A DNA stretch of 64,000 nucleotides from UBA11403 sp963784615 (GTDB lineage Bacteria > Pseudomonadota > Gammaproteobacteria > Legionellales > Legionellaceae), in assembly GCA_963784615.1 (NCBI GenBank), contig CAWASG010000001.1:248001-312000 (forward strand), given 5' to 3'. The notes under the pieces were generated by a model that was not told the DNA's origin, made no database searches, and saw only the letters and a list, made by a program, of their open reading frames with translations. Both the position numbers and the translations under genes were made by a program. Positions 1 to 8,530 of the stretch are shown here, in pieces. Position 1 is the first letter of the stretch. The number at the start of each line of letters is the position of its first letter.

Positions 1-53
1 TTTTGTTGACTCGTTTCGGTTGACTTGGGTGGCATCAACTGCTCCAGTCGCGT

Positions 54-85
54 TTGTCAATGTAGTGTTGTATTCTGGGTATAAT
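54..85 (+). promoter_or_regulatory. possible sigma-70 promoter of the hydrolase gene
   Basis: A perfect -10 hexamer TATAAT lies at 80-85. A TTGTCA at 54-59 could be the -35, but the 20-bp spacing is long. A transcript from here would begin near 92, which leaves no room for a ribosome site before the GTG at 100 and favours the ATG at 184. Confidence 0.3.
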
Positions 86-183
86 ATACGTGGACTGGGG
101 TGGTACTATATTTTGTTTGTTGCTATTTATTTTTCATCCGCGATTATTTGCGTGAAGCGCGAGAGTCAGCATATGGTGCGGCA

Positions 184-981
184 ATGAGCGAAACGATTCA
201 TTTCGTGCATGGCAATGGTTTTCCATCGCAGTGTTATCGCCAACTGCTAACGCGGTTAGAGTCGCGATATGAATGCTGTTATCTTGATAGAGTAGGTCAT
301 GCCGCCAATTTTCCTGTGACGGACAACTGGCATTATTTAGTGAAGGAAGTGATTTCAAGTATTCAGGCACAAGCTTCAAAGCCTGTCATTGCTTTAGGGC
401 ATTCTCTTGGCGGTGTATTAAGTCTGTTGGCGGCCTTAGAGCGTCCAGAGTTATTCAAGGCGGTCATTGTGTTGGATTCGCCCATGTTTGGACGTATAAA
501 ATCGTTAATGCTGCGGGTATCTAAAACTTTTGGGGTGATTGATCACGTTACGCCAGCCTCGAAGACTCGTAAACGCAGGCAACATTGGACATCACGGGAA
601 CAAGCGTTAACCTATTTACGTAGACGCGTATTATTTAAGTCGTTCGATCAGGCGTGCTTGCAAGACTATATTGATTTTGGAATGAAAAAAGATGAAACGG
701 GATATTCGCTGCGATTTGATCCGCAAATAGAGTATCAAATTTATCGAACGATTCCTCATTTTTCATATGCGAATGAAGGTCCGCTTAAAATGCCTGCTGC
801 TTTAATTTATGGGGATAAGAGTCATTTAATTCATCACTCAGATTTGCGGTATATGAAAAGAAAATATGGTGTTGATGGGTTTGAAATACACGGTAGTCAT
901 ATGTTTCCAATGGAGCATCCTGAGGTTTGTGCAACGATGGTGATGAATGTTATAGATAAGTTGTTAACTGACTGTAACTGA
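184..981 (+). CDS. alpha/beta hydrolase fold protein
   Basis: Predicted soluble alpha/beta hydrolase of 265 residues, probably an esterase, lipase or acyl hydrolase; the substrate cannot be named. An HGNG oxyanion-hole motif sits near residue 9. The nucleophile elbow GHSLGG follows about 75 residues later. YGDKSH may hold the acid, and GSHMFPMEHP near the C-terminus the catalytic His. The frame is open from a GTG at 100, but the added 28 residues look non-native and the promoter-like TATAAT sits just before it, so the ATG at 184 is preferred. The last two codons and the stop (Cys-Asn-stop) lie inside the left arm of the R1 repeat at 973-1142. Single gene upstream of fadE. Fold confident, function not. 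Confidence 0.75.
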   Translation: MSETIHFVHGNGFPSQCYRQLLTRLESRYECCYLDRVGHAANFPVTDNWHYLVKEVISSIQAQASKPVIALGHSLGGVLSLLAALERPELFKAVIVLDSPMFGRIKSLMLRVSKTFGVIDHVTPASKTRKRRQHWTSREQALTYLRRRVLFKSFDQACLQDYIDFGMKKDETGYSLRFDPQIEYQIYRTIPHFSYANEGPLKMPAALIYGDKSHLIHHSDLRYMKRKYGVDGFEIHGSHMFPMEHPEVCATMVMNVIDKLLTDCN

Positions 982-1142
982 TCGGGGAAGGGAAGAGAAA
1001 AGATCGGGCACGGGCACGCTCACGGGCGCGGGCACGTGAATGTACGCTACGCTGCTTTTATATAAAAAAACCGCGTACCGATCATTCACGTGCCCGTGCC
1101 CCTGCCCGATCTTTTCCTTTCCCCTTCCCCCAATCAGTTACA
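973..1142. repeat. R1 palindromic element, copy a
   Basis: Long inverted repeat with ends TGTAACTGATCGGGG and CCCCCAATCAGTTACA. The inner arms are built of GGGCACG-type units, then GTGAATGTACGCTACG, then an AT-rich loop. The left end covers the stop codon of the preceding hydrolase. A transcript would fold into a very long hairpin, so it may also act as a terminator. No clear target duplication was seen. Confidence 0.85.
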
Positions 1143-1168
1143 ATTGACCATTATTAAGGAGAAAAAAA

Positions 1169-3613
1169 ATGGCATGGTTACTAGGGATAGGTATTCTTTC
1201 TTTTTTAATGATCAGACAGGCGGCTATTCAAGTATGGACAATGGCCTTTGGGTTGATGTGTTTACTGGCAACCTATTTTGAGCCTCATGGTTTGTTCTTT
1301 AAGGTAACAATGTGGGGTGCATTCGCAGTCCTTTTGTTAGCCTCTATTAAACCTCTTCGAGAAAAACTGCTGTCTAGGGCGATTTTTCGCAGAATGCGTC
1401 GTCTGATGCCATCGATGTCCAATACAGAGCGGGTTGCTTTAGAGGCGGGCACTGTAGGCTGGGACGCTGAATTGTTCAGTGGTTCTCCGGATTTTGATAA
1501 CTTACTTGCGAACAATGCAGTTGAATTGACAAAAGAGGAGCAGGCTTTTTTAGATGGTCCCTTGAACCAACTTTGTCGCATGTTGGATGATTGGGATATC
1601 ACGCATAATCATACTGATCTACCCGAGAACGTATGGACGTACATCAAAGACAATGGTTTCTTAGGCATGATTATCCCAAAGCAATACGGCGGGCTTGCGT
1701 TATCTGCGACAGCGCAAACAGCGGTATTGGTCAGGTTATATGGTCGCTCTGTCACAGCTGCAACAACAGTCTCTGTTCCTAACTCACTTGGCCCAGCCGA
1801 GTTGCTTTTAAAATATGGAACAGAAGCACAAAAAAATTATTATCTTCCGCGATTAGCTCGGGGTCTGGATATTCCTTGTTTTGCGCTCACTGGGCCTAAT
1901 GCCGGCTCGGACGCTGCATCCATTCCTGATACAGGAATTGTCTGCTACGACGAATTAAACGGTCAGAAAGTCTTAGGTGTTCGACTCAACTGGGATAAAC
2001 GCTATATTACCTTATGCCCAGTTGCTACGGTGATAGGGCTCGCTTTTCGTTTGTTTGATCCTGAGAATCTGCTTGGGAAGGGCGAAGATATTGGCATTTC
2101 CTGTGCCTTAATTCCTGCTGAAACACCCGGTGTTAAAAAGGGACGCAGACATTTCCCGTTGAACACTGCCTTTTTAAACGGCCCAACGCAAGGCAAAGAT
2201 GTATTTATCACCATGGATTGCTTGATTGGCGGAGCCGAGATGGCCGGTCACGGTTGGCGCATGTTAATGGAGTGTCTCAGTGCTGGTCGCGCTATTTCTC
2301 TGCCTTCAAGTGCAGTCGGTTGCATTCAGGGTGCGGCCCTTGCGAGTGGGGCCTATGCGCGCGTGCGCAAACAATTTAATACGCCTATTGGAAAATTTGA
2401 AGGAATTGAAGAGCCTCTGGCACGTATTGCGGGTAATACGTATATGACGGACGCTGCATTAACAATGACCGTTGCGGCGATTGATCATGGTGCGAAGCCT
2501 TCTGTGGCAGGTGCCATTTTAAAATATCATACCACTGAGCGTGCTCGCCAAGTCGGTCAAGATGCGATGGATATTCATGGCGGTAAGGGGATTTGCCTTG
2601 GTCCAAATAATTATCTTGGCCGCAGTTATCAAGCCGGTCCGATTAGTATTACCGTTGAAGGCGCTAATATCTTAACTCGTAATCTGATTATTTTTGGACA
2701 GGGCGCGATTCGCTGTCATCCTTATGTTTATCAAGAAATGAAAAGTATTGCCGAGAACAATGTATCGGCATTTGATACTGCTTTTTGGGGGCATGTGGGG
2801 TTTGTCTTATCGAATACACTTCAATCGATATTGTTTTCGATAACAGATGGGCGGATGACGGCGGCACCTCGAGGAGCGATGCATCGATACTATCAATTGA
2901 TTCATCGATATAGCAGCAATTTGGCTTTTTTGGCAGATTTTTCAATGATTGTGCTGGGTGCGAGTTTGAAGCGTCGTGAAAAAATATCAGCACGTTTGGG
3001 GGATATACTCAGTGATTTGTATATCGCCTCCGCGGTGTTAAGACGATTTAAACAAGATGGCGAACCTGATGCTGATAAACCGCTGGTCGATTGGTGTTGC
3101 CAGGAATTGTTTTATGCCTGTGAAGAGGCTATTCAAGGCGTGATTACGAATTTTCCTGTTCGATGGGCTCGGATTGTATTAAAAATCATGTTGCAGCCTT
3201 TGGGTGGTCGTCGGAAAAAACCTAGTGATGCACTTGGGCAAACCTTGGCTAAATTGATGATGGAGCCAAGTGAAGCACGTACTCGTTTAACCCGGCATGT
3301 TTTCTCAGAGGCGATTGATGCCTGTCCGCTGGGTCATTTGGAAGCGGTTTTTCAAGAATTATGCACTGTCGCCTCGTTGGAAAAACGGGTTTCAGATGCA
3401 GTTAAAGAAGGGAAGTTGAGGTCATTGACACTGCTTGAGCAGATTGCAGAAGCACAAAGCCTAGACGTGTTGACGCACGATGAAGCGATGCAATTACAAC
3501 ATGCTGAACAAGGTCGCCAGCAAGTGATTGCTGTTGATGATTTTGATGATAGTGAATTGCGGCGCCCAGCAAAGGCGACGCATATGAAGAAACAATCAAC
3601 ACTTGTCATATAG
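1169..3613 (+). CDS. fadE: acyl-CoA dehydrogenase FadE
   Basis: Catalyses the first, FAD-dependent step of fatty-acid beta-oxidation: acyl-CoA to trans-2-enoyl-CoA, with electrons passed to ETF (etfBA lie at the far end of this window). Its 814 residues equal the E. coli FadE length. Two hydrophobic segments at about residues 1-70 anchor it to the membrane. The acyl-CoA dehydrogenase N-terminal and middle domains follow (ALTGPNAGSDAAS near 250). The C-terminal flavin domain carries MDIHGGKGICLG and ITVEGANILTR, followed by FGQGAIRCHPYV, all FadE-type signatures. The last ~280 residues match the FadE-specific extension. AAGGAG at 1156-1161 sets the start. The PEBP-family gene begins 14 bp downstream and may be co-transcribed. 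Preceded by an R1 repeat rather than a visible operator. Confidence 0.97.
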   Translation: MAWLLGIGILSFLMIRQAAIQVWTMAFGLMCLLATYFEPHGLFFKVTMWGAFAVLLLASIKPLREKLLSRAIFRRMRRLMPSMSNTERVALEAGTVGWDAELFSGSPDFDNLLANNAVELTKEEQAFLDGPLNQLCRMLDDWDITHNHTDLPENVWTYIKDNGFLGMIIPKQYGGLALSATAQTAVLVRLYGRSVTAATTVSVPNSLGPAELLLKYGTEAQKNYYLPRLARGLDIPCFALTGPNAGSDAASIPDTGIVCYDELNGQKVLGVRLNWDKRYITLCPVATVIGLAFRLFDPENLLGKGEDIGISCALIPAETPGVKKGRRHFPLNTAFLNGPTQGKDVFITMDCLIGGAEMAGHGWRMLMECLSAGRAISLPSSAVGCIQGAALASGAYARVRKQFNTPIGKFEGIEEPLARIAGNTYMTDAALTMTVAAIDHGAKPSVAGAILKYHTTERARQVGQDAMDIHGGKGICLGPNNYLGRSYQAGPISITVEGANILTRNLIIFGQGAIRCHPYVYQEMKSIAENNVSAFDTAFWGHVGFVLSNTLQSILFSITDGRMTAAPRGAMHRYYQLIHRYSSNLAFLADFSMIVLGASLKRREKISARLGDILSDLYIASAVLRRFKQDGEPDADKPLVDWCCQELFYACEEAIQGVITNFPVRWARIVLKIMLQPLGGRRKKPSDALGQTLAKLMMEPSEARTRLTRHVFSEAIDACPLGHLEAVFQELCTVASLEKRVSDAVKEGKLRSLTLLEQIAEAQSLDVLTHDEAMQLQHAEQGRQQVIAVDDFDDSELRRPAKATHMKKQSTLVI

Positions 3614-3627
3614 GGAGTGGTTTTATC

Positions 3628-4140
3628 ATGAAAATTAAATATGGTTTTGGTTTTTTGCCGTTGTTGTTAAGTTTGAGTTTCAACAGTTTTGCTGTGAGTT
3701 TAGTTGTCGAGAGCTCTGCATTTGAGAAGGGCGCGGCTATCCCTGTTCAATATACATGTAAGGGCGCGGATTTATCCCCACCTTTACGGTGGTTGGATGG
3801 AACGGGTCGAGCAAAATCGTATGTATTAATGATGACTGATTCAGATGCACCGAAGGGAGATTGGGTTCACTGGCTATTAGTTAATATTCCGTCAAACATG
3901 TCACAGCTGCAACAAGGCGCTAGTCTACCAGAGGGGGCTGTGAGTGTGGGAAATAGCTACGGTAAAACAGGCTATAGTGGCCCCTGTCCTGAATCAGGAA
4001 CACATCATTACGCCTTTAAAGTATGGGCCCTGGATACCGTGTTAGATCTAGATGCCACTGCAACACAAGACGATGTGATGAAAGCGATGGAAGGGCATAT
4101 GGTTGCCAATAATCAAATCATTGGGGTTTATACTCGTTAA
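3628..4140 (+). CDS. exported YbhB/YbcL (PEBP) family protein
   Basis: A 170-residue protein of the phosphatidylethanolamine-binding/Raf-kinase-inhibitor family, whose bacterial members are of unknown physiological role. Residues 1-22 form a signal peptide (KIKYGF, a Leu-rich core, then NSFA), so it is predicted periplasmic. Family motifs visible include SPPLRW, TDSDAPKGDWVHWLLVNIP near residue 70 and GYSGPCPESGTHHYAFKVWA near 115, with the ligand-pocket Asp and His. GGGAG at 3613-3617 serves as ribosome site. It follows fadE by 14 bp and is likely read through from it. The gene ends at the edge of an R1 repeat. Confidence 0.9.
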   Translation: MKIKYGFGFLPLLLSLSFNSFAVSLVVESSAFEKGAAIPVQYTCKGADLSPPLRWLDGTGRAKSYVLMMTDSDAPKGDWVHWLLVNIPSNMSQLQQGASLPEGAVSVGNSYGKTGYSGPCPESGTHHYAFKVWALDTVLDLDATATQDDVMKAMEGHMVANNQIIGVYTR

Positions 4141-4310
4141 TCGTGGGGGGTAGGGGTAAGGGAAAAGATCGGGCAGGGGCACGGGCACGCTCACGCTCAC
4201 GGGCACGTGAATGTACGCTACGCGGCTTTTATATATAAAAAACCCCGCGTAGCGATCATTTACGTGCCCGCGCCCGGCAGTTTTCCCTTTTCCTTTTCCC
4301 TTTCCCCTTT
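4141..4310. repeat. R1 palindromic element, copy b
   Basis: Same design as 973-1142: a G-rich left arm with AAAAGATCGGGCAGGGG, GGGCACG units, GTGAATGTACGCTACGCGG, an AT loop, then the complementary right arm CCGCGTAGCG through GCCCGGCAGTTTTCCC and a pyrimidine tract. It begins immediately after the stop codon of the PEBP-family gene. Could serve as its terminator. Confidence 0.85.
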
Positions 4311-4331
4311 CCCATCCCTTATCGAATTCGG

Positions 4332-4360
4332 TTGAATTTCAATTATAACAACCCTATAAT
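4332..4360 (+). promoter_or_regulatory. sigma-70 promoter of bamD
   Basis: TTGAAT at 4332-4337 and TATAAT at 4355-4360 are separated by exactly 17 bp, a near-consensus housekeeping promoter placed 36 bp before the bamD start codon. It lies just downstream of the R1 repeat, so bamD is its own unit. Confidence 0.7.
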
Positions 4361-4396
4361 TCTGCAGAATTTTCTATTTAAGGTACTGGTATTGTT

Positions 4397-5158
4397 ATGA
4401 AGCAAATGAAAGCGCTGTTGATGTTGGTCGTGTTCGTGTCAATCACCTCATGTAGTTGGTGGAATAAAGATGACGATGAGGATATGGGGCCGTTTAAAGG
4501 AATGACCGCGAAGCAGCTTTTCACCGAGTCCAAACAAGCTCTGGATAAAGAGCAGTACTCCAACGCAATTAAGCGTCTTGAAGCGATGGAAACCATGTAT
4601 CCTTTCAGTAAGTACGCAGAGCAGGCAGAAATTAATTTGATTTATGCTTATTATCAAAAAGAAGACTATGCTTCTTGTGCTGCAAGCGCTGAACGATTTA
4701 TTCATCTTTACCCACGAGCAAAAAATGTTGACTACGCTTATTATATGAAAGGGCTCGCCAACTTTCAGCAACCTAGGGGTGGGCTTGCTAAAATATTGCC
4801 AATGGATGAGTCCTGGCGTGATCCAGGCACACAGTCCGTCGCGTATTCCGATTTTGCAACGTTTGTTCAAAAATTCCCAAACAGCAAGTACAAGGCCAAT
4901 GCATTGCAGCGTATGGTCTATTTGCGCAATATGTTTGCCCAACGCGAACTCAATGCAGCGAATGATTATTTCGAACGACAAATGTATGTTGCCGCAATTG
5001 AACGAGCCGGTTACCTGGTTAAAACCTACCCCCAAGCACCAAGTGCACAAGACGCTCTGGCACTGATGTATCGTGCTAATCTGAAATTAGGTTTGGCAAA
5101 AGCAGCCCAAGATGCATTAACCGTCTATCAAGCAACATATCACGCAAATCCAGCTTAA
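4397..5158 (+). CDS. bamD: outer-membrane assembly lipoprotein BamD
   Basis: Essential lipoprotein subunit of the BAM complex that folds beta-barrel proteins into the outer membrane; it works with BamA from the periplasmic face. The 253 residues start with a lipoprotein signal ending in lipobox ITSC (Cys near residue 20), followed by WWNKDDDED and then tandem TPR-like helices (AKQLFTESKQALDKEQYSNA, YPFSKYAEQAEINLIYAYY, FVQKFPNSKYKANALQRM), typical of BamD/ComL. Length fits the family (about 245-265). AAGG at 4380-4383 is a weak ribosome site; the promoter is at 4332-4360. No gene follows directly; downstream is repeat-rich DNA leading into transposon Tn1. Confidence 0.95.
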   Translation: MKQMKALLMLVVFVSITSCSWWNKDDDEDMGPFKGMTAKQLFTESKQALDKEQYSNAIKRLEAMETMYPFSKYAEQAEINLIYAYYQKEDYASCAASAERFIHLYPRAKNVDYAYYMKGLANFQQPRGGLAKILPMDESWRDPGTQSVAYSDFATFVQKFPNSKYKANALQRMVYLRNMFAQRELNAANDYFERQMYVAAIERAGYLVKTYPQAPSAQDALALMYRANLKLGLAKAAQDALTVYQATYHANPA

Positions 5159-5182
5159 ACTAATGAGTAGGTTGCGGTTAGG

Positions 5183-5292
5183 AGCAGCGATTTCCGCCGT
5201 AAAAACTGATGACTAGTAGGATCACCTTCTCTCGCCAGCGGGAGAAGGCATGCCTTTACTCGCTTAGGTTTTACGGCGGGAATGGTTGCTCT
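5183..5292. repeat. R4 inverted-repeat element, copy a (short form), with an R2 scrap
   Basis: TTTCCGCCGTAAAA on the left and TTTTACGGCGGGAA on the right enclose CACCTTCTCTCGCCAGCGGGAGAAGG, a shorter relative of the element at 33216-33414. Immediately after it, 5293-5318 carries GAATCGCTTCGCTCGCAACGACG-like sequence, a fragment of the R2 family. The 460-bp gap from bamD to the transposon gene at 5619 holds no gene, only repeats and the Tn1 left end. Confidence 0.7.
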
Positions 5293-5345
5293 GAATCGCT
5301 TCGCTCGCAACGACGCTGTTCAAAATAGTGTTAATCTGCCTACAT

Positions 5346-5374
5346 CAACTGGTCAAGACTAAATGGATGGAGTA
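5346..5374. repeat. R3 MITE, isolated right end
   Basis: Matches the right end of the R3 element at 26336-26526 (ACTGGTCAAGACTAAATGG against ACCGGTCAAAACTAAATGG) and abuts a CTAG at 5375-5378 that also borders the next R3 copy. Only the terminal part remains. Confidence 0.65.
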
Positions 5375-5378
5375 CTAG

Positions 5379-5446
5379 TACGTTGTTCAACTAATTTTGA
5401 CCGATAGCAATACTTAATTTGTTGATATTTAAACCGAAATCCGAGC
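5379..5446. repeat. R3 MITE, left part, interrupted by Tn1
   Basis: Begins right after CTAG (5375-5378) with TACGTTGTTCAACTAA, then TTTTGACCG, and runs to CCGAAATCCGAGC, where Tn1 is inserted. The element resumes at 8531. See 8531-8808 for the remainder. Confidence 0.85.
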
Positions 5447-5618
5447 TGTAATGTCTCGAAAAATATAGCTCTTAACCGAAGTATTTATCTCGCACTATCT
5501 TGATCACAAGCCTTGTGATTACGATCAAAAACAATGAGATGAAAAATTAATTATGATTAGTGACTGATCAACATGTATTATTGAGTCTCTTACCAAACAA
5601 TAAAACAAGAGATCAGTC

Positions 5619-6158
5619 ATGGCGCATATTTTCGCAGATATTTTATCATTAGTACACTATATTCATATCCAAAGGCATGAGCCTGAGAAGTTAGGCTTAA
5701 AAAATTGCCTGTGTTGCGGTAAATCAAACCCTTGGCGACATGGTGGTTATTCTCGTGAAGCGGATCGCATTAATCCTTCAAGTACCTCACTAAATCCAGT
5801 GTTTATTCAGCGATACTATTGCCCCTGTTGCGACAAAACATGTTCAGTCCTTCCGGAATGCATTCCACCGCGTAGATGGTATTTGTGGGATATGCAGCAG
5901 ATCATTTTTGTATTGTACCTTTCTGGTATGAGCGCTTACGCTATATCAAAAACAATGCCGCCTTCACGCCAGACCATAAAGCGTTGGCTGATGCGCTTTG
6001 TAGAGCAATTTCGACTTCATAAAGATGCGTTGTGTACTCATTTTTATGCACTGGGTAGAGCCATAAATATGGCTGACTTTTGGCAAGCAACGCTCCAGAA
6101 GATGCGTTTGAGTGAAGCGATGCGCCTTTGCCATGTAGCCGGAGTTGTTATCCCATGA
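5619..6158 (+). CDS. Tn1 zinc-ribbon/HTH accessory protein (possibly DUF6431-like)
   Basis: First gene of Tn1, 179 residues. Two Cys clusters, CLCCGK near residue 32 and YYCPCCDKTC near 67, look like a zinc ribbon. A helix-turn-helix-like stretch follows (GMSAYAISKTMPPSRQTIKR, residues ~102-121). The tail is short and unassigned. Its equivalent in Tn2 (36194-36763) has the same layout and position, so it is a conserved component, presumably DNA-binding for end or target recognition. That role is inferred from arrangement, not known. Start ATG follows AAGAGATC. A 125-bp gap separates it from the transposase gene. Confidence 0.75.
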   Translation: MAHIFADILSLVHYIHIQRHEPEKLGLKNCLCCGKSNPWRHGGYSREADRINPSSTSLNPVFIQRYYCPCCDKTCSVLPECIPPRRWYLWDMQQIIFVLYLSGMSAYAISKTMPPSRQTIKRWLMRFVEQFRLHKDALCTHFYALGRAINMADFWQATLQKMRLSEAMRLCHVAGVVIP

Positions 6159-6283
6159 ACATATAATCGGTTCAAGCATGAGTTGTGCAATGCTTATGCA
6201 AATATGAACCCCACACAGTTTGGTCGTTTCGGTGCCATGATTTTACTGATTAACTTCACTCCCCATTAATAGCGGAGAGAAAA

Positions 6284-7636
6284 ATGAGTAAACCTTTACA
6301 CCCGATGGCTTTGTTTCGCCTGATGGTTCTTGGTCCACTAGCGAGCCGCGCTGAACTAAAGCGCGGTGAGGTTAAAAGTATTATCCGAAGTTTGGCTGCC
6401 GATCGTTATACTATTCCTGAGTCAAGACGAACGCATATCAGTGAAGAAACAATTGCGCGCTGGTACTACGATTGGAAGCGAGGGGGTATCGAAGCACTGA
6501 ATCCTAAACCGCGCATAGACAAAGGAAGTACACAAATTTCAGAAACCGTGCAAAGCAGAATTGTGATCCTTAAAAAGGATAAGCCTTCACGCTCAATTAA
6601 CACTATTATTGGCATGATTGAGCGCGAAGGATTGGTTGCTAAAGACACATTGGCTCGGGCTTCCGTTCATCGCTTTTTACAACAACAGCACCTGTCAAAA
6701 CGCATTATACCCAATCAAGACACTATTGAGCGCCGGTCATTCGTGGCTGCCCATGCAGGAGATATTTGGCAAGGAGATGTACTTCATGGCCCACGGATAC
6801 AAACGCCATCAGGCATGCGGAAAACGTACTTGGTTTCATTGATTGACGATTCCTCACGTCTTATTACACATAGTGCGTTTTGTCTTGGAGAAACAGCCCT
6901 CGATATAGAGGGAGTGCTCAAATCAGCTGTATTGAAACGAGGCGTACCGTATAAATTGATTATTGATAATGGCCCTGCATACCGATCCGAGTCATTACAA
7001 ACTATTTGTGCACACTTAGAGATACGGCTTGTCTATTGTCGCGCCCGAGAACCCGAGGGCAAAGGTAAGCTCGAACGTTTTCATCGCACATTTAGAGAAC
7101 AATTTATCGATGAGCTTGATATCGATAAAATTCGTGATTTGGGTGATCTTAATGCTCGCCTTTGGGCCTGGATTGAGCATGTTTATCATATTCGTTTGCA
7201 TGGTGGGTTAGATAAGAAAACACCGCTTGATAGTTGGAGAGACGACCTGCTTCACGTGCGCCCTCTAACGCCTTATTTCGCCAATAAAATCGATGATATT
7301 TTTTACCATCGTGCTGAGCGAGTTGTTCGCAAAGATGGAACGATCAGTTGGGATGGCAAGATGTTTGAGGTACATCACAACCTTGTCGGTGAGAAAGTGA
7401 CGTTGGTGTTTAATCCGCACACAAATATTGCTGTTCGGGTTGAAACAGCCTTCGGTGACAACTTGGGAGCCGCTGTTTTATTAGATTTAGACGCCAATCT
7501 TAATCGTAAACGCCAACGACCACATGCAGCACCTTCGCCTGAAGGAATCCAGCGTGAGCACAATGTCGAATTGGTTTTTGAAGACTATGTCGAGTCCATT
7601 GGCACCTTTGCACAAACAACCGGTGAGGACAATTAA
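6284..7636 (+). CDS. Tn1 DDE transposase (rve/Mu-type integrase core)
   Basis: Catalytic transposase of 450 residues. HTH segments lie in residues 1-150 (HISEETIARWYYDWKRGG near 51-68). The integrase core follows, with Asp165 (IWQGD), Asp228 (LIIDNGPAY) and Glu264 (EGKGKLERF); the last two are 35 residues apart, giving a D,D-35-E triad. The C-terminal region (about 300-400) contains RVVRKDGTISWDGKMFEV, resembling the beta-barrel domain after the core in Mu/TnsB/TniA-type enzymes. GGAG about 7 bp upstream sets the start. The ATPase gene starts on the base after its stop codon, so the two are translationally coupled, as expected for a TnsB/TnsC or TniA/TniB pair. All catalytic residues are present. 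Confidence 0.93.
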   Translation: MSKPLHPMALFRLMVLGPLASRAELKRGEVKSIIRSLAADRYTIPESRRTHISEETIARWYYDWKRGGIEALNPKPRIDKGSTQISETVQSRIVILKKDKPSRSINTIIGMIEREGLVAKDTLARASVHRFLQQQHLSKRIIPNQDTIERRSFVAAHAGDIWQGDVLHGPRIQTPSGMRKTYLVSLIDDSSRLITHSAFCLGETALDIEGVLKSAVLKRGVPYKLIIDNGPAYRSESLQTICAHLEIRLVYCRAREPEGKGKLERFHRTFREQFIDELDIDKIRDLGDLNARLWAWIEHVYHIRLHGGLDKKTPLDSWRDDLLHVRPLTPYFANKIDDIFYHRAERVVRKDGTISWDGKMFEVHHNLVGEKVTLVFNPHTNIAVRVETAFGDNLGAAVLLDLDANLNRKRQRPHAAPSPEGIQREHNVELVFEDYVESIGTFAQTTGEDN

Positions 7637-8437
7637 ATGTACCAATCATTTTTTGGTTTAACCCAAGCCCCCTTAGGAAAAAAAAGTATCCAATTATGGG
7701 ATAACGCCCAGCTTGCAGGCCTTGCTCAACAGTTTAATTGGCTTCTTCAATCACCTGGCGTTGGATTACTCACAGCAGAGCCTGGACTTGGGAAAACGGC
7801 TGCACTTCGACAACTAACCAGCACTTTAAACCCACATCAATACAGCGTTTTCTACATCGCCGAGACAGATTTTGGTCGACTGGATTTTTATCGTCAAATG
7901 GCGCTGATACTTGGACTTGCTTCTTCTTATCGTCGTGCTCAGTTATGGCGTGATATTAAGGAGTACATCATTCACTTGGCTACTCAAAAGAACATTATGC
8001 CAGTATTCATTATTGATGAAGCACAAAATCTTCCATCTGAATTTTTTCGTGATTTCCCAGCTTTCCTCAATTTTGTCTTTGATTCCAAAGACTACATGAC
8101 CGTTTGGTTGGTAGGCCACCCGGAGCTCGCTCGCGAGATAGGGAAACCCGCTAATGCTGCATTAGAATCTCGGATCCAAGCACGTTGTGAACTGAAGCCA
8201 ATTCTTGAGCGCGATGCATTTAAGCAGCTTATTGAACATGGTTTTTCTCAGGCTGGATGTACGCATCAGTTGTTGTCCGACTCAGCTCTTGAGCTGCTCC
8301 GAATGTCCTCAAAAGGTAATCCAAGACAAGCACATAAACTCATTGTTACATCACTGCGATTGGCTACTGATAAAAAAATCAATCATCTGCCAGATGATAT
8401 CATCAAGGAGGCCATCGCTCTGTTGAAACAAATTTAA
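7637..8437 (+). CDS. Tn1 AAA+ ATPase (TniB/TnsC/ExeA-like)
   Basis: An ATP-dependent target-selection partner of the transposase, by analogy with TniB, TnsC and MuB. The 266 residues include Walker A AEPGLGKT (47-54) and Walker B VFIIDEAQ (123-130), then ESRIQARCELKPI as a probable sensor/arginine-finger region. Proteins of this type are often annotated ExeA-like. The ATG immediately follows the transposase stop. A 14-bp perfect hairpin closes the unit 5 bp downstream. No TniQ/TnsD-like target factor or resolvase is present in the element, so target choice may depend on this ATPase and the Cys-rich protein alone (inference). Confidence 0.9.
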   Translation: MYQSFFGLTQAPLGKKSIQLWDNAQLAGLAQQFNWLLQSPGVGLLTAEPGLGKTAALRQLTSTLNPHQYSVFYIAETDFGRLDFYRQMALILGLASSYRRAQLWRDIKEYIIHLATQKNIMPVFIIDEAQNLPSEFFRDFPAFLNFVFDSKDYMTVWLVGHPELAREIGKPANAALESRIQARCELKPILERDAFKQLIEHGFSQAGCTHQLLSDSALELLRMSSKGNPRQAHKLIVTSLRLATDKKINHLPDDIIKEAIALLKQI

Positions 8438-8442
8438 AAATA

Positions 8443-8476
8443 AAAGCTCCCCAAGGTGCTTGCCTTGGGGAGCTTT
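8443..8476 (+). terminator. Tn1 transcription terminator
   Basis: Perfect 14-bp stem (AAAGCTCCCCAAGG, loop TGCTTG, CCTTGGGGAGCTTT) 5 bp after the ATPase stop codon. The T-tract is short because the stem itself ends in TTT. Confidence 0.8.
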
Positions 8477-8530
8477 GTCTCAGGTTAATTAAATAGGGAC
8501 GAGATATGTAAATTAGAGTGAGACGTTACA

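Larger units (their letters stand above)
5447..8530 (+). mobile_element. Tn1: three-gene DDE/AAA+ transposon with TGT...ACA ends
   Basis: A 3084-bp element with defined boundaries. The left end TGTAATGTCTC (5447-5457) and the right end GAGACGTTACA (8520-8530) are inverted copies with one mismatch. A second shared motif, ATCTCG, lies inside each end. The 5 bp flanking each side are identical (CGAGC at 5442-5446 and 8531-8535), a target duplication. It carries a Cys-rich HTH protein, a D,D-35-E transposase and an AAA+ ATPase, all in one direction, then a perfect hairpin terminator. TGT/ACA ends, 5-bp duplication and a transposase-ATPase pair are known features of the Tn7/Tn5053(Tn402)/Mu class. 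It sits inside an R3 MITE. Confidence 0.92.

Noticed and set aside
100..183. N-terminal extension of the hydrolase from a GTG
   Set aside because: The -10 box is too close for a leader and the added residues do not fit the fold's N-terminus.
4448..5050. 200-codon minus-strand frame
   Set aside because: Fully antisense to bamD, which has a promoter, lipobox and TPR motifs.
5447..8530. CRISPR-associated transposon
   Set aside because: The Tn7-like gene pair prompted a look for cas genes and arrays; none are within or near Tn1 or Tn2.
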